Assembly (NCBI GenBank): GCA_965232895.1
Contig: OZ247430.1
Location: 372,001 to 436,000 of the forward strand
Direction: 5' to 3'
Length of the DNA: 64,000 nucleotides
Source of the DNA: Bin87 sp965232895
Lineage (GTDB): Bacteria > Chloroflexota > Dehalococcoidia > Lucifugimonadales > UBA3495
Shown here: in pieces, positions 17,688 to 27,012 of the stretch
Layout: the number at the start of each line of letters is the position of its first letter
How positions within the stretch are numbered: the stretch's first letter is position 1
Position numbers and translations under genes: made by a program
Notes under the pieces: generated by a model
What the model was told of the DNA's origin: nothing
Database searches by the model: none
What the model saw: only the letters and a program-made list of their open reading frames with translations

Positions 17688-18818
17688 ATGAGCGACCAAA
17701 CAGCGGACGTAGTCGTCATCGGCGGAGGAGCGGCGGGTTGCGCGGCCGCCTACTACCTGGCGGCCAACGGGGTGAAAGCCACCATCATCGAACGGGAGGG
17801 CGTGGCCAGCCACGCTTCGGGATACAACGCCGGCGGGCTCAATCCTTTGGAAGGGCACGGTTGGCCGGATCCTCTTATGCCGATGGCCCTGCAATCCTTT
17901 GCGCTGCACAAGGAATTGTGGGCCGCTCTGCCGGCGGAGACGGGCATCGACTACAACGGCCGGATCATGTCAATCCTCAAGGTCGCCCTGGACCCCGAGG
18001 ACCTGGACGACCTGCGGGCTACATTGGAAACCTTCAACAGCGCGCCGGAACCGGGGTTCTCTGCGGAGTGGCTGGAGCGTGAGGACGTGCTGGCCCTGGA
18101 ACCGCGCATCACCCCCGAGGTCATCGCCGGGATCAGGGCGGTGGGCAACGGGGCATTGGACGGGCTGGAGTTCACCCAGGCGCTGGCCGCGGGGGCAGAG
18201 AAACTGGGCGCGACGGTGGTGGCCGGCAGCGCGGTGGGGTTCCGTTTGGGCAACGGCAAGGTGGAGGCGGTGGTAACCAACGACGGCGAAATCTCCTGTG
18301 GCGCGGTGCTGATCGCGGCCGGTCCGTGGTGCCGTACCGCCGAGCAATGGCTGGACATCGCGATACCGGTCGACCCGCTGAAAGGGCAGATCATCCGCGT
18401 ACGGCCGGACGGCCCCGGCTTGGACTACGAGTTGATCGGTGGCGGCAGTTCGATGTACGCGAAGCCCGACGGGCTGATCTGGTGCGGGGCGACCGAAGAG
18501 GAAGTGGGTTTCGATCTGTCACTAACCGACGAGGCGAGGAACGACATCATGCGCCGGGCGACTCGGTTGATGCCGGCTCTGAGCAGCGCGGAACAAGTGC
18601 TGCACACAGCGTGCCTGCGGCCGGTTACGCCGGACTGGCTGCCCATCGTGGGACAGGCCCCGGGTTGGGACAACGTGTACATCTGCGCCGGCGGGCAGAA
18701 GAAGGGCATCCTGCTGGGGCCAGCTATGGGGAAGGGAATTGCAGAGATAGTGGCGTCAGGAAACACCCGGATCAGCCTGGAAGGATGTGATCCAGGACGT
18801 TTTGGCAGCGCCCAATAA
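17688..18818 (+). CDS. FAD-dependent amino-acid/amine oxidase (DadA/glycine oxidase family)
   Basis: This 376-residue protein is a DAO-type flavoenzyme. The N-terminal FAD Rossmann motif is VVVIGGGAAGCAAAYYL. The substrate region includes VDPLKGQIIRVR, and the C-terminal FAD contact is VYICAGGQKKGILLGPAMGK. The length fits single-domain D-amino-acid dehydrogenases and glycine/sarcosine oxidases. The substrate is unknown. It is followed within 30 bases by a small membrane protein gene on the same strand. Confidence 0.85.
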   Translation: MSDQTADVVVIGGGAAGCAAAYYLAANGVKATIIEREGVASHASGYNAGGLNPLEGHGWPDPLMPMALQSFALHKELWAALPAETGIDYNGRIMSILKVALDPEDLDDLRATLETFNSAPEPGFSAEWLEREDVLALEPRITPEVIAGIRAVGNGALDGLEFTQALAAGAEKLGATVVAGSAVGFRLGNGKVEAVVTNDGEISCGAVLIAAGPWCRTAEQWLDIAIPVDPLKGQIIRVRPDGPGLDYELIGGGSSMYAKPDGLIWCGATEEEVGFDLSLTDEARNDIMRRATRLMPALSSAEQVLHTACLRPVTPDWLPIVGQAPGWDNVYICAGGQKKGILLGPAMGKGIAEIVASGNTRISLEGCDPGRFGSAQ

Positions 18819-18844
18819 CCGCCACGACGCCTTCGGCCAGAGTC

Positions 18845-19342
18845 ATGAGACGACCTGACAACGAACGGGATCGTTGGGAAGAACGCACCGGCATTCTCAA
18901 CATACCCACCAGACTGATCCGGTGGTTTTCCGGCATCTTCACCACGGTTTGGCTTATACTTACTGGCATAAGCAGCTACAACAGTTTCAGCGCCCACAGC
19001 GGCGAAAGTTGGGACGCGCAGACCGTTGGGATAATCGCAGCCGGCGCACCTACTATCAGCTTTGCCCTACCCGCGGCGTACATCTTGACCGAGGTGATTG
19101 ACATGGTGTTTGGGACATGGTACCGGCAGCGGACTCGTCAACGAGCCCAGGAAGAGGGGATGCAGGAAGGGCTGGAAAAAGGTCTGGAGAAAGGACGGCA
19201 GGAAGGGCGAACAGAGGGGCGGCAAGAACAGCAAGAACGCTGGCTTGAATGGCTTGACCGGCGGCGGTACGCCGAGGCAGACGGCCTGCCCTTCGACGAG
19301 CCACCCCCCAGCCTGAACGGAGAGAACCCAACCGAGGAGTAG
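18845..19342 (+). CDS. Small membrane protein with C-terminal EG-repeat coiled coil
   Basis: This 165-residue protein has two predicted membrane segments (WFSGIFTTVWLILTG and ISFALPAAYILTEVIDM) and then a charged region of repeated EGL-EKG-xEGR units (GMQEGLEKGLEKGRQEGRTE). The C terminus is Pro/Asp/Glu-rich. The architecture is shared with the protein at 30313-30828, though sequences differ. Such EG-repeat tails occur in several Rpn- and toxin-associated proteins, but no catalytic domain is seen here. It lies between the flavin oxidase and the CoA-transferase genes, starting four bases before the latter's ATG. Confidence 0.5.
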   Translation: MRRPDNERDRWEERTGILNIPTRLIRWFSGIFTTVWLILTGISSYNSFSAHSGESWDAQTVGIIAAGAPTISFALPAAYILTEVIDMVFGTWYRQRTRQRAQEEGMQEGLEKGLEKGRQEGRTEGRQEQQERWLEWLDRRRYAEADGLPFDEPPPSLNGENPTEE

Positions 19343-19346
19343 ATCA

Positions 19347-21629
19347 ATGACTACCAACGGCACTGCAGGCGCTTTGCGAGACATCCACGTGGTGGAATTC
19401 GGGCAGTACGTGCCCGGGCCGATGCTTGGGATGCTGCTGGCCGATCAGGGCGCGCACGTGATCAAGATCGAGCGGCCGGGCGGAGATCCCGCGCGGTCGG
19501 TGCCGGCATTCGCCACGTGGAACCGTGGCAAACGATCGGTGACGCTGGATCTGAAGACCGACACCGGGCGGCAATACGCGCGACGGCTGGTCGCCAATGC
19601 CGACGTGGTCATCGAAAATTTCCGTCCCGGCGTAGCCGACCGGCTGGGGATCGGCTACGAAAGTTTGTCGGCGGACAACCAACGCCTGATCTATTGCTCG
19701 CTGCCCGGCTATGGCGAGGAACACCCGAGCCGGAATGAGCCGGGCTGGGATCCGGTCATCAGCGCGGAGACGGGTTTCTACCCCGAAACGTCAGAGAGCG
19801 ACGGGGAGCCGCTGTTCACGCCACTGCCCATTGCCAGCACCTTTTCGGCGTTGCTGGGGTCGGTGTCCGTCGCCATGGCAATCAACGCTCGGGACAAGTC
19901 GGGCAAGGGGCAGCGGATTGAAGTGCCCCTGCACTCCGCGATGTTCACGGCGATGGGCAGCCGTATCATCAAGTTCAACAGCTACGAGTACGTTGACCTG
20001 TTCGACTTTCCGCGCACGGTGATGTCCCATCCCTATCAGTGCGCCGACGGCCGGTGGGTGTACCACCACGGCATGTTTGAGCGGTTCGCGCGGCAAACGC
20101 TGACGGCGGCCGGCAAGACCGAGTGGATCGAAGAGGCCACGTCACTGTTCGGCCGGCCGGTGGACGCGGACACTCTGGCTTTCTGGCAGGACCGGTTCGC
20201 GGAGATGTTCAAGGAACGCACGGCGTGGCAGTGGGAGGCCGACATCAACGCCCAGGGTGGGGCATGCACAGTGTGCAAGACCGTGGACGAGTGGCTGGTT
20301 CACGAGCACGCCGTTGACGCGAAGATGGTAGCCGAGGTGGAGGACGCCGAGCACGGCATGATGAAGCAGCCGGGCGTGCAGGTGCGGCTCCGCGGAACTC
20401 CTGGCGCGATACAGGGTCGCGCGCCCAAGCTGGGCGAGCACACCGATGAGGTTCTGGCGGAACTGGAGCGCGCGCCGGCGCGGGCGGTCGCCAGCAACGG
20501 ACACGGTGACGTGATGTCCGCGCTGCAGGGGGTGCGCGTACTGGACCTCTGCATCATCCTGGCGGGGCCGACGTGCGGACGCACCCTGGGCGAATTCGGG
20601 GCGGACGTGATCAAGATCGACGATCCCACGCGCATCCTGGACCCGATTGGCTACATCGACGTCAACCGGGGCAAGCGCAGCATCATGCTGAACCTGAAGA
20701 CCGACGAGGGTCGTGAGGTTTTCTGGAAGCTGGTCGAATCGGCCGACGTGATCGTGGAGAACAACCGCAAGTCGGCGGTGCAACGGCTGGGCCTCGGATA
20801 CGAGGAAGTCAAGAAGGTCAAGCCGGACATCGTTTACGCTTCCCTGAACGCCTTCGGATACGATGGGCCCTGGTCGGAGCGGGCCGGATGGGAGCAGCTG
20901 GCGCAGGGCACCAGCGGGATGCAGGTGCGGCGCGGCGGACGGGACGGCAAGCCGATGCTGGCTCCCTACGCGGTGAATGACTACGGCACCGGCCTCATGG
21001 GAGCCTACGCCGTGGCCCTGGCCTTGCACGAAAGGAACCGGACCGGCAAGGGCCAGTCGGTGGACAGCGGGTTGGCGCTGACTGCGGGGATTTTACAGTC
21101 GCCGTACTTCCTGGACTACGAGGGATACCAACGCGAGGACATCGAGGGAGTCGAAGCTCGCGGTTACTCGGCCCGTTCGCAGCTGTACCAGGCCGCCGAC
21201 GGGTGGCTGTATATCCACTGCCCTGACACCGCCGCATACGGATCGATGCTGTCCGCCCTGAACTTCCGGGACATCCACGAGGACAGCGCAGCAATCGCCG
21301 ACGTGATCCGCGGCAACACCATCGAGCACTGGATGCAGGAGTTGCGTCCGCTGGGCGTGTCGGTCAGCCCGAACCTGACGATGGAGGACTACCGCCACGA
21401 CCTGGTGGTGCGAAACGCGGGTTTTGTCGTGACCCGGGACCACACGGTGTGGGGCAGCGTGGACCACTCGGGCACCACGACGCGGCTGTCGGCAACGCCG
21501 CCGCGGCTCGGGCCGCCGGCTCCGTGGTTCGGCATGCACACCGACGAGATCCTAGCGGAAGCGGGATACTCGGCAGCCGAGATTGAGGCGCTGAAAGCCT
21601 CGGGAGCGGCGGTGACGCGCAGCGCGTAA
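19347..21629 (+). CDS. Tandem-domain CaiB/BaiF CoA transferase
   Basis: This 760-residue protein holds two CaiB-type class III CoA-transferase domains in one chain. The first starts with VVEFGQYVPGPMLGMLLADQ and AHVIKIERPGGDPAR, and the second with VLDLCIILAGPTCGRTLGEF followed by GADVIKIDDPTRI near residue 400. Single-domain CaiB proteins are about 400 residues and work as interlocked dimers; here the dimer may be intramolecular. It would move CoA between carboxylic acids, perhaps in degradation of an unusual acid. ATG is four bases after the preceding gene. Confidence 0.9.
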   Translation: MTTNGTAGALRDIHVVEFGQYVPGPMLGMLLADQGAHVIKIERPGGDPARSVPAFATWNRGKRSVTLDLKTDTGRQYARRLVANADVVIENFRPGVADRLGIGYESLSADNQRLIYCSLPGYGEEHPSRNEPGWDPVISAETGFYPETSESDGEPLFTPLPIASTFSALLGSVSVAMAINARDKSGKGQRIEVPLHSAMFTAMGSRIIKFNSYEYVDLFDFPRTVMSHPYQCADGRWVYHHGMFERFARQTLTAAGKTEWIEEATSLFGRPVDADTLAFWQDRFAEMFKERTAWQWEADINAQGGACTVCKTVDEWLVHEHAVDAKMVAEVEDAEHGMMKQPGVQVRLRGTPGAIQGRAPKLGEHTDEVLAELERAPARAVASNGHGDVMSALQGVRVLDLCIILAGPTCGRTLGEFGADVIKIDDPTRILDPIGYIDVNRGKRSIMLNLKTDEGREVFWKLVESADVIVENNRKSAVQRLGLGYEEVKKVKPDIVYASLNAFGYDGPWSERAGWEQLAQGTSGMQVRRGGRDGKPMLAPYAVNDYGTGLMGAYAVALALHERNRTGKGQSVDSGLALTAGILQSPYFLDYEGYQREDIEGVEARGYSARSQLYQAADGWLYIHCPDTAAYGSMLSALNFRDIHEDSAAIADVIRGNTIEHWMQELRPLGVSVSPNLTMEDYRHDLVVRNAGFVVTRDHTVWGSVDHSGTTTRLSATPPRLGPPAPWFGMHTDEILAEAGYSAAEIEALKASGAAVTRSA

Positions 21630-21658
21630 GAAGCTCGTACATACCTTGAAAGACGGTA

Positions 21659-21680
21659 GGGGTGAATGATCATTCGCCCC
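21659..21680. repeat. Left copy of the intergenic palindrome, next to IS4-type element
   Basis: A near-perfect palindrome with arms GGGGTGAAT / ATTCGCCCC. Its outer left arm (GGTA) is present but the matching outer right arm is missing. The copy across the IS (23084-23105) has the opposite situation. Confidence 0.7.
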
Positions 21681-21696
21681 ATAGGCATCAAGTTAA

Positions 21697-21753
21697 GGGA
21701 AGCTGCCGGTAAGATGGTGATTGCATTCCAATCAATCGCCACCGGAGCTTCCC
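21697..21753 (+). promoter_or_regulatory. Hairpin ahead of the IS4-type transposase start
   Basis: GGGAAGCT (21697-21704) pairs with AGCTTCCC (21746-21753) and CCGGT (21706-21710) pairs with ACCGG (21741-21745), with one bulged G. The arm covers the ribosome binding site and ends at the ATG at 21754. It may block translation of transcripts that read in from outside. Confidence 0.55.
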
Positions 21754-23070
21754 ATGAGCAGTGTACCAGAAGTTGCCCAGGCCATGAGCCGGGTTCTCAC
21801 CGGAGTGGCCCAGCAGGCCGCCGCCGAGACGGGGCTGGTGCAACGGCGTTCCAAACTCACCGGTCCCGGCTTGGTGCAGACCCTGGTTTTCGGTTGGCTG
21901 GCCGACCCGGACGCCAGCCTCAGTTCGCTGACCCAGATGGCGGCCACGCTGGGGGTGACCATCAGTCCCCAGGGCCTGTTCCAGCGGTTCACGCCCCAAG
22001 GGGCGGAATGTCTGTACCGAGTTTTGCAAGAGGCTTTGGGTCAAGTTATTGACGCCGAACCGGTGGCGATTCCGCTACTGCGGCGCTTCACCGCCGTGTT
22101 GATCCAGGACAGCTCGGTCATCATGCTGCCCGACGGACTGAGCGAGGTCTGGGCCGGTTGCGGCGGCAGCGGTTCCTATGGACAGTCAGCCCTGAAACTA
22201 CAGGTCCGGCTGGATTTGACCACTGGACTGATGCTGGGGCCTTTTCTGACTGATGGGCGAACCCCGGACAGCAATTCTGCGGTGCAGACGGCGCCGGTCC
22301 CAGCTGGCGCGCTGCGCATTGCCGACTTGGGGTATTACCGACTGGATACCTTCCGGGAATTGGCGGCGCAAGGGGGCTATTTCCTGTCTCGGTACAAAGC
22401 CGGAACCAAACTCTACCGGCATGATGGCGCGGAACTGGACCTGCGGAAGCTGCTGTCCACTCCGTCGGCAACCGGCATTGACCGGCCGGTATTGCTGGGG
22501 CGCGCCCACCGCTTGCCTGTCCGCCTGCTGGCCGTCAAAGCGCCCCCAGAAGTGAGCGCCCAGCGGCGGCGGCAACTCAAAGACCACGCCCGCAAGAAAG
22601 GTCAGCAGCCCAGCAAAACCCGGTTGGCCTTATGCGACTGGACCATCTACGTTACCAACGCGCTCCCATCCCAGATCAGCCGAGATGAGGCAATGGTATT
22701 GGCGCGGGCGCGCTGGCAGATTGAACTGCTTTTCAAACTGTGGAAGCAACACGGAGGCATTGACCGCTGGCGCTCCGCCAATCCCTGGCGGATCCTCTGT
22801 GAGGTCTATGCCAAACTGACCGCCATGGTCATCCTGCACTGGACTTTGCTGACTGCGGTCTGGATGTACCCGGACCGAAGCCTGGTCAAGGCCGCCGCCG
22901 CCGTCCGTCGCTACGCCGTAATGCTGGCTACTGCCATGACCGGACTACTTACGGCAACCATGGTCATCGAGCAGATTGGCTTATGCCTGCGCGCCGGGTG
23001 TAAAATCCAGCGGCGTCGTCAACGCCCCGGGTCATATCAACTACTACTCGCCCTAACCGACGACGCTTAA
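21754..23070 (+). CDS. IS4-family DDE transposase
   Basis: This transposase (438 residues from the ATG at 21754) shows the IS4-type catalytic set: first Asp in VLIQDSSVIML, second Asp in RIADLGYYRL, and the Glu of the C-terminal YREK-like signature in ARARWQIELLFKLWKQHGG. The C-terminal segment is hydrophobic with a basic end (CKIQRRRQR). The frame opens at 21721, but the ATG at 21754 has GGAG upstream, within a hairpin stem. It catalyses cut-and-paste movement of the element. Confidence 0.9.
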   Translation: MSSVPEVAQAMSRVLTGVAQQAAAETGLVQRRSKLTGPGLVQTLVFGWLADPDASLSSLTQMAATLGVTISPQGLFQRFTPQGAECLYRVLQEALGQVIDAEPVAIPLLRRFTAVLIQDSSVIMLPDGLSEVWAGCGGSGSYGQSALKLQVRLDLTTGLMLGPFLTDGRTPDSNSAVQTAPVPAGALRIADLGYYRLDTFRELAAQGGYFLSRYKAGTKLYRHDGAELDLRKLLSTPSATGIDRPVLLGRAHRLPVRLLAVKAPPEVSAQRRRQLKDHARKKGQQPSKTRLALCDWTIYVTNALPSQISRDEAMVLARARWQIELLFKLWKQHGGIDRWRSANPWRILCEVYAKLTAMVILHWTLLTAVWMYPDRSLVKAAAAVRRYAVMLATAMTGLLTATMVIEQIGLCLRAGCKIQRRRQRPGSYQLLLALTDDA

Positions 23071-23083
23071 CTTGATGCCTATG

Positions 23084-23105
23084 GGGGCGAATGATCATTC
23101 GCCCC
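23084..23105. repeat. Right copy of the intergenic palindrome next to the IS
   Basis: A perfect palindrome with arms GGGGCGAAT / ATTCGCCCC, followed by TACC, the outer right arm that is missing at 21659-21680. It differs from the left copy by one base. Confidence 0.7.
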
Positions 23106-23137
23106 TACCTGCATTGACCACAGGATATAGTTCCGGG

Positions 23138-23704
23138 ATGCCGTTCACACCGTTTCACATGGGGCCGGCGCTAGCCGCAAAGGCCGTTCTGGGTCGCCAC
23201 TTCAGCATTCCGATTTATGGATTCACCCAGGTGGCGATAGATAGCGAGGTACTTGCGGCATATCCATTTCGCAGAGACTTGGCGTTCCACAGGGTAATGC
23301 ACACGTTTGCGGGCGCGACCGCAGCGGCCGCGCTCACGCTGCTTTTGCGTCCGGCGATAGCGCGAGGCATGAATTGGTGGAACCGGTCGACCAAGGCCAC
23401 GCCCGGCAGCCCATGGCACATGGAGCCGCGAGTGTCGCCAATGGCGGCGACGCTGTCGGCCTTCGGCGGAGCCTGGGGTCACGTCTTGCTGGACGCGCCC
23501 ACGCACTCGCACATGAAACCATTGGTCCCGATTGCCAGCGAAAACCCATTGAACGGCATGGCCTCACAACGGGAGATAATCGGCTGGTGCGTTGGGTTGG
23601 CTGTGGTCGGGGGCAGCGCGATGCTGGCGCGTTCGTATCTCAAGGGTTCGCGCAACGCTGGCAAAGGGCCGTACTGTCGTGGCGCAGGACGATCAGCGCG
23701 GTGA
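23138..23704 (+). CDS. Membrane protein of the YdjM-like metal-dependent hydrolase type
   Basis: This 188-residue protein begins MPFTPFHMGPALAAKAVLGR, a start typical of a family of membrane-bound metal-dependent hydrolases in which the first His is a metal ligand. Further likely ligands are His in RVMHTFAGA and HVLLDAPTHSHMKPL. Membrane segments lie around residues 75-90 and 115-135. The frame is open back to 23072, inside the flanking palindrome, but MPFTPF is the family start. Function is unknown beyond the family name. The C terminus runs up to 22 bases before the restriction gene. Confidence 0.7.
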   Translation: MPFTPFHMGPALAAKAVLGRHFSIPIYGFTQVAIDSEVLAAYPFRRDLAFHRVMHTFAGATAAAALTLLLRPAIARGMNWWNRSTKATPGSPWHMEPRVSPMAATLSAFGGAWGHVLLDAPTHSHMKPLVPIASENPLNGMASQREIIGWCVGLAVVGGSAMLARSYLKGSRNAGKGPYCRGAGRSAR

Positions 23705-23726
23705 GGCGAGCGAAGCGCAGTTGACC

Positions 23727-26700
23727 ATGGCCACCGCAAAAGAGCAGGAGACTTTTGGCCTCGTCATAGACCGTCACCACAGCGGCGACACGGAGAACGA
23801 CATCCGGTTAGCCTTCATCCGATTCATGGAAACGGCCGGCATCGCTGACCTGACGGACATGGCGACTGAGGGGCCGCCGGGAATCGGCAACCCCGGCCGG
23901 ATGGATCTGTACGTACACAACACGTGCATTGAGTTCAAAACCGACATCCTGCGCAACGGCGCGCCGAACCCGGACGACGTTGACCAGTTGGACGGGTACA
24001 TCGAAAGCCTGCTCAAGGCCGGCAGCGGAGTGCGAAACGGCATTCTCACCGACGGCGTCCACTACTTCCTGCGGCGGGTGGGTGAAGAGAAACTTCCGCT
24101 ACAGCGCGGGGACACGCACCGCACCTTTGACCGGCCGGAACAGGCTCCCCGGCTGCGGGAATACTTGCACGGCATCATCTCGGCGCCGGCCGAAAGCGTC
24201 AGCCCCACGGCGGAGAACCTCGAAAGGCGCTTCGGCAGCGACTCCGACGCATTTCGCGCCGGCAACCTGCTCTTGCAGGAAGCTTACGCAGCCCACCGCG
24301 ACGACCCAACGGTGGCGGTGAAACGCCGGCTCTGGCAAGACCTGCTCCAGGTGGCCCTGGGCAAGGATGCCGCCACGGCCGGCGACGAAAGCGACTGGCT
24401 GTTCATCAGGCACACTTACATCACCAGCCTGGTCGCCCTCATCATGCAGCAGCAATTGCTGGGCGACGTCGCCCGCCACGCCGCCGAAAGGCCGGACGCG
24501 CTGCTCAAAGGACGCATCCTGGCCGAACAGTCCGACCTGCACGGCGTCATCGACGCCGACCTGTTCACCTGGCCCACGGAGGCGGGAGAAAGCGCCTATC
24601 TGCGGGAAATCGCCCGCGTCGTCGAGCAATTCGACTGGACGCAAAGCCCGCGGGAAGTGGCGCCCATCCTCTACCAGAACGTGATTACGCCGGAAGAACG
24701 CAAGCGGCTGGGCGAATACTACACGCCCCGCTGGCTGGCCAAGGAAATCACCGAAGCCGTGGTTGACGACCCACTGAACCAGCGGACGCTGGACCCGTCT
24801 TGCGGAAGCGGCACGTTCATCGAAACTGCGATTGAGCGGATTATCAGCCACGCCGGCGAACTGTCGGCTACGGCAACGCTGCGGAAGTTGCAGGAGAACG
24901 TGGTCGGCATCGACATTCACCCGGTGGCCGTCCAGCTGGCCAAGGCCACCTGGGTAATGGCGGCCGCCGGCGTCATCCGCGCCGCCCGCGCGGAGGGCAT
25001 GGACTCGGACGCCGGCGCCGTGAGCGCGCCGATCTACCTGGGCGATTCCATGCAACTGCGCTACGACACCGGCACCCTCACCGCCAGCCAGTCCATCGAA
25101 CTGGAAACCCGCGAAACCCTGCCGGGCCACGCCGGGCCGGTAACGTTCAGCATCCCCAAGGAACTGGCCCGCCAGCAGGCCGACGTTGACCGGCTCATCT
25201 CCGAAATGGCCGCCGCCATCGACGAAGGCCGCGACGCGGAGCGCGCCGCCGACGGCTACCCGATGGGCGACGAGTGCCGCCGGAGCATGACAGCCGTCGC
25301 CGCCACGATGCGGGAGCTGCACGCCGCCGGCCGCAACCACGTGTGGGCCTACTACATCCGCAACATGATCCGCCCGGCGGTGATCGCCGAGGAGAAGGTT
25401 GACCGCATCATCGGCAACCCGCCGTGGCTGACCTACGGCCAGAGCGCGGACATCATCCGCGCAGAACTGCGCGGCATGAGCGAGCAACGCTACCAGATCT
25501 GGGCCGGCGGAAAACTGGCCCCGCACCAGGACATCGCCACGCTGTTCTACACCCGCTGCGCCGAACTGTACGCGAAAGACGGGGCCGTCATCGGCATGGT
25601 GCTGCCCCACAGCGCGCTGCGTTCCGGGCAGCACCTGAAGTGGCGCGGCGGAACCTACCGGCGTAAGGGCGACCGCAACGCGCCCGGCGTCAACGTGAAC
25701 TTCAAGGTTCAAGAACCGTGGGACCTGGACAACGTAGCGCCCGACTTCTTCCCCATGCCGGCCAGCGTCGTGTTCGCAGAGTACACGGCCGGCGAAACGG
25801 GCAAGCCATTGGCGCCGGGAACCGTGCAGGTCTGGCGGGGAAACTGGCAAGAGGACTACGCTGGCATCAGCCGCCGGAGCGAAGCGCTCCACCATGACGA
25901 CGGCAAGTTCAAGTCGCCCTACGCCGATCTGTCCAGCCAGGGGCCGACCATTACTGACCGCCGGCTGTTCTTCGTCGAGACAATGCCGCACACGGCGATG
26001 ATACCGGCGGCCAACACCACCAACATCCGGCCCCGGGCAAGCGGTCAGGACAAGATGAACTACGCAGGGCAACTGCACCTGCTGGAAGGCGTCATCAGCA
26101 ACGACCACCTCTTTGACGTGTACCTGGGCGAGTGCGTCGCGCCTTTCGTCGCGCTGGACCCGCTAAAGGCAGTATTGCCCGTGCATCGCCCTACGATGAC
26201 GATTCCTTTGCTGCCCGATGGCGGCGTTGACGCGGCAGCATTACATCCGACTATGCAACGTCGCTGGAACAACGCCGCCGCACTGTTCCGCGAGGCGCAT
26301 CAAGGGCGGGGCATCACCGAATTGTTCGCAAATCTTAACCACCTCAACAAGCTGACCAACCAACTGGAATACTTGCGAAGGGTAACCACTGGAGATGGAA
26401 TGGTTCGGGTTGCTTACACGACCCAAGGGCAACCAACGGCAGCAATCGTCAGAGACAAGTACGCTGTGATAGACCACAAACTGTATCAGACGGAATGCCA
26501 ATCGGAGGACGAAGCCCACTACGTGATAGCACTCCTAGACAGCAACGCCCTTACCAAAGCGGCGGAAATGTTCATGACAAAAGGTCTGTACGGCGCAAGG
26601 GACTTTCACAAGCACGGTTGGAAGTTGCCCATCCCGCGCTACGACGCCGGCGACGCGCTGCACGTTCGGCTCAGCGAACTGGGCGCAACCGCCGAGCAGG

Positions 26701-26900
26701 AATGCCAGACCATAATCACCAAGAGCGACATCATGTCCCGGCCCGCCGGCGACGCTCAATCCCGCGCCGCCCGCCGCCTGCTGCGCCACGAATGGCAGCC
26801 CAACAGCGAGACGGCGCAGGCCATTGAGGACGCCGTGGGGCAGCTGCTGAGAGAGCCGGAGCAGGCGGCGTTGGCGGCGCGGCAGATGGGGGCGAAATAG
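23727..26900 (+). CDS. Type IIG restriction endonuclease/DNA N6-adenine methyltransferase
   Basis: This 1057-residue fusion protein probably both cuts and methylates DNA at one recognition site. The N-terminal nuclease is a PD-(D/E)XK type: GRMDLYVHNTCIEFKTD, residues about 58-75. The methyltransferase follows, with SAM motif I LDPSCGSGTF near residue 355 and catalytic motif IV NPPWLTYG near 565, which is the adenine-type signature. The C-terminal 400 residues hold target recognition. The frame opens at 23592, but the ATG at 23727 is the first start past the upstream gene; a GTG near 23680 is possible. It sits between two insertion sequences. Confidence 0.88.
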   Translation: MATAKEQETFGLVIDRHHSGDTENDIRLAFIRFMETAGIADLTDMATEGPPGIGNPGRMDLYVHNTCIEFKTDILRNGAPNPDDVDQLDGYIESLLKAGSGVRNGILTDGVHYFLRRVGEEKLPLQRGDTHRTFDRPEQAPRLREYLHGIISAPAESVSPTAENLERRFGSDSDAFRAGNLLLQEAYAAHRDDPTVAVKRRLWQDLLQVALGKDAATAGDESDWLFIRHTYITSLVALIMQQQLLGDVARHAAERPDALLKGRILAEQSDLHGVIDADLFTWPTEAGESAYLREIARVVEQFDWTQSPREVAPILYQNVITPEERKRLGEYYTPRWLAKEITEAVVDDPLNQRTLDPSCGSGTFIETAIERIISHAGELSATATLRKLQENVVGIDIHPVAVQLAKATWVMAAAGVIRAARAEGMDSDAGAVSAPIYLGDSMQLRYDTGTLTASQSIELETRETLPGHAGPVTFSIPKELARQQADVDRLISEMAAAIDEGRDAERAADGYPMGDECRRSMTAVAATMRELHAAGRNHVWAYYIRNMIRPAVIAEEKVDRIIGNPPWLTYGQSADIIRAELRGMSEQRYQIWAGGKLAPHQDIATLFYTRCAELYAKDGAVIGMVLPHSALRSGQHLKWRGGTYRRKGDRNAPGVNVNFKVQEPWDLDNVAPDFFPMPASVVFAEYTAGETGKPLAPGTVQVWRGNWQEDYAGISRRSEALHHDDGKFKSPYADLSSQGPTITDRRLFFVETMPHTAMIPAANTTNIRPRASGQDKMNYAGQLHLLEGVISNDHLFDVYLGECVAPFVALDPLKAVLPVHRPTMTIPLLPDGGVDAAALHPTMQRRWNNAAALFREAHQGRGITELFANLNHLNKLTNQLEYLRRVTTGDGMVRVAYTTQGQPTAAIVRDKYAVIDHKLYQTECQSEDEAHYVIALLDSNALTKAAEMFMTKGLYGARDFHKHGWKLPIPRYDAGDALHVRLSELGATAEQECQTIITKSDIMSRPAGDAQSRAARRLLRHEWQPNSETAQAIEDAVGQLLREPEQAALAARQMGAK

Positions 26901-26932
26901 GCTAATAGTTCTATGTACGCTGCGCCATTTGC

Positions 26933-26949
26933 TACCTACATTGTAGGTA
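26933..26949. promoter_or_regulatory. Short palindrome after the restriction gene
   Basis: TACCTACA and TGTAGGTA flank a single T. It may be an operator-like site or simply part of the gene-end sequence; nothing else supports a role. Confidence 0.25.
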
Positions 26950-27012
26950 TGATCAGAACGCAACCCGCGGTCGTAACCTTTGGTGCTAGTTTGAGTTAGT
27001 TTTGAAAATGCC

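Larger units (their letters stand above)
21681..23082 (+). mobile_element. IS4-type insertion sequence, 1.4 kb
   Basis: The element is bounded by 17-base perfect terminal inverted repeats, ATAGGCATCAAGTTAAG at 21681-21697 and its complement at 23066-23082. It encodes one transposase. It splits a palindromic repeat and appears to duplicate it on both sides. A hairpin at 21697-21753 lies directly ahead of the transposase start codon. The reading frame is complete, so the copy may be active. Confidence 0.85.

Noticed and set aside
24099..26108. 669-codon minus-strand frame over the type IIG gene
   Set aside because: Antisense shadow of a gene with clear methyltransferase motifs; no motif of its own and no ribosome binding site.
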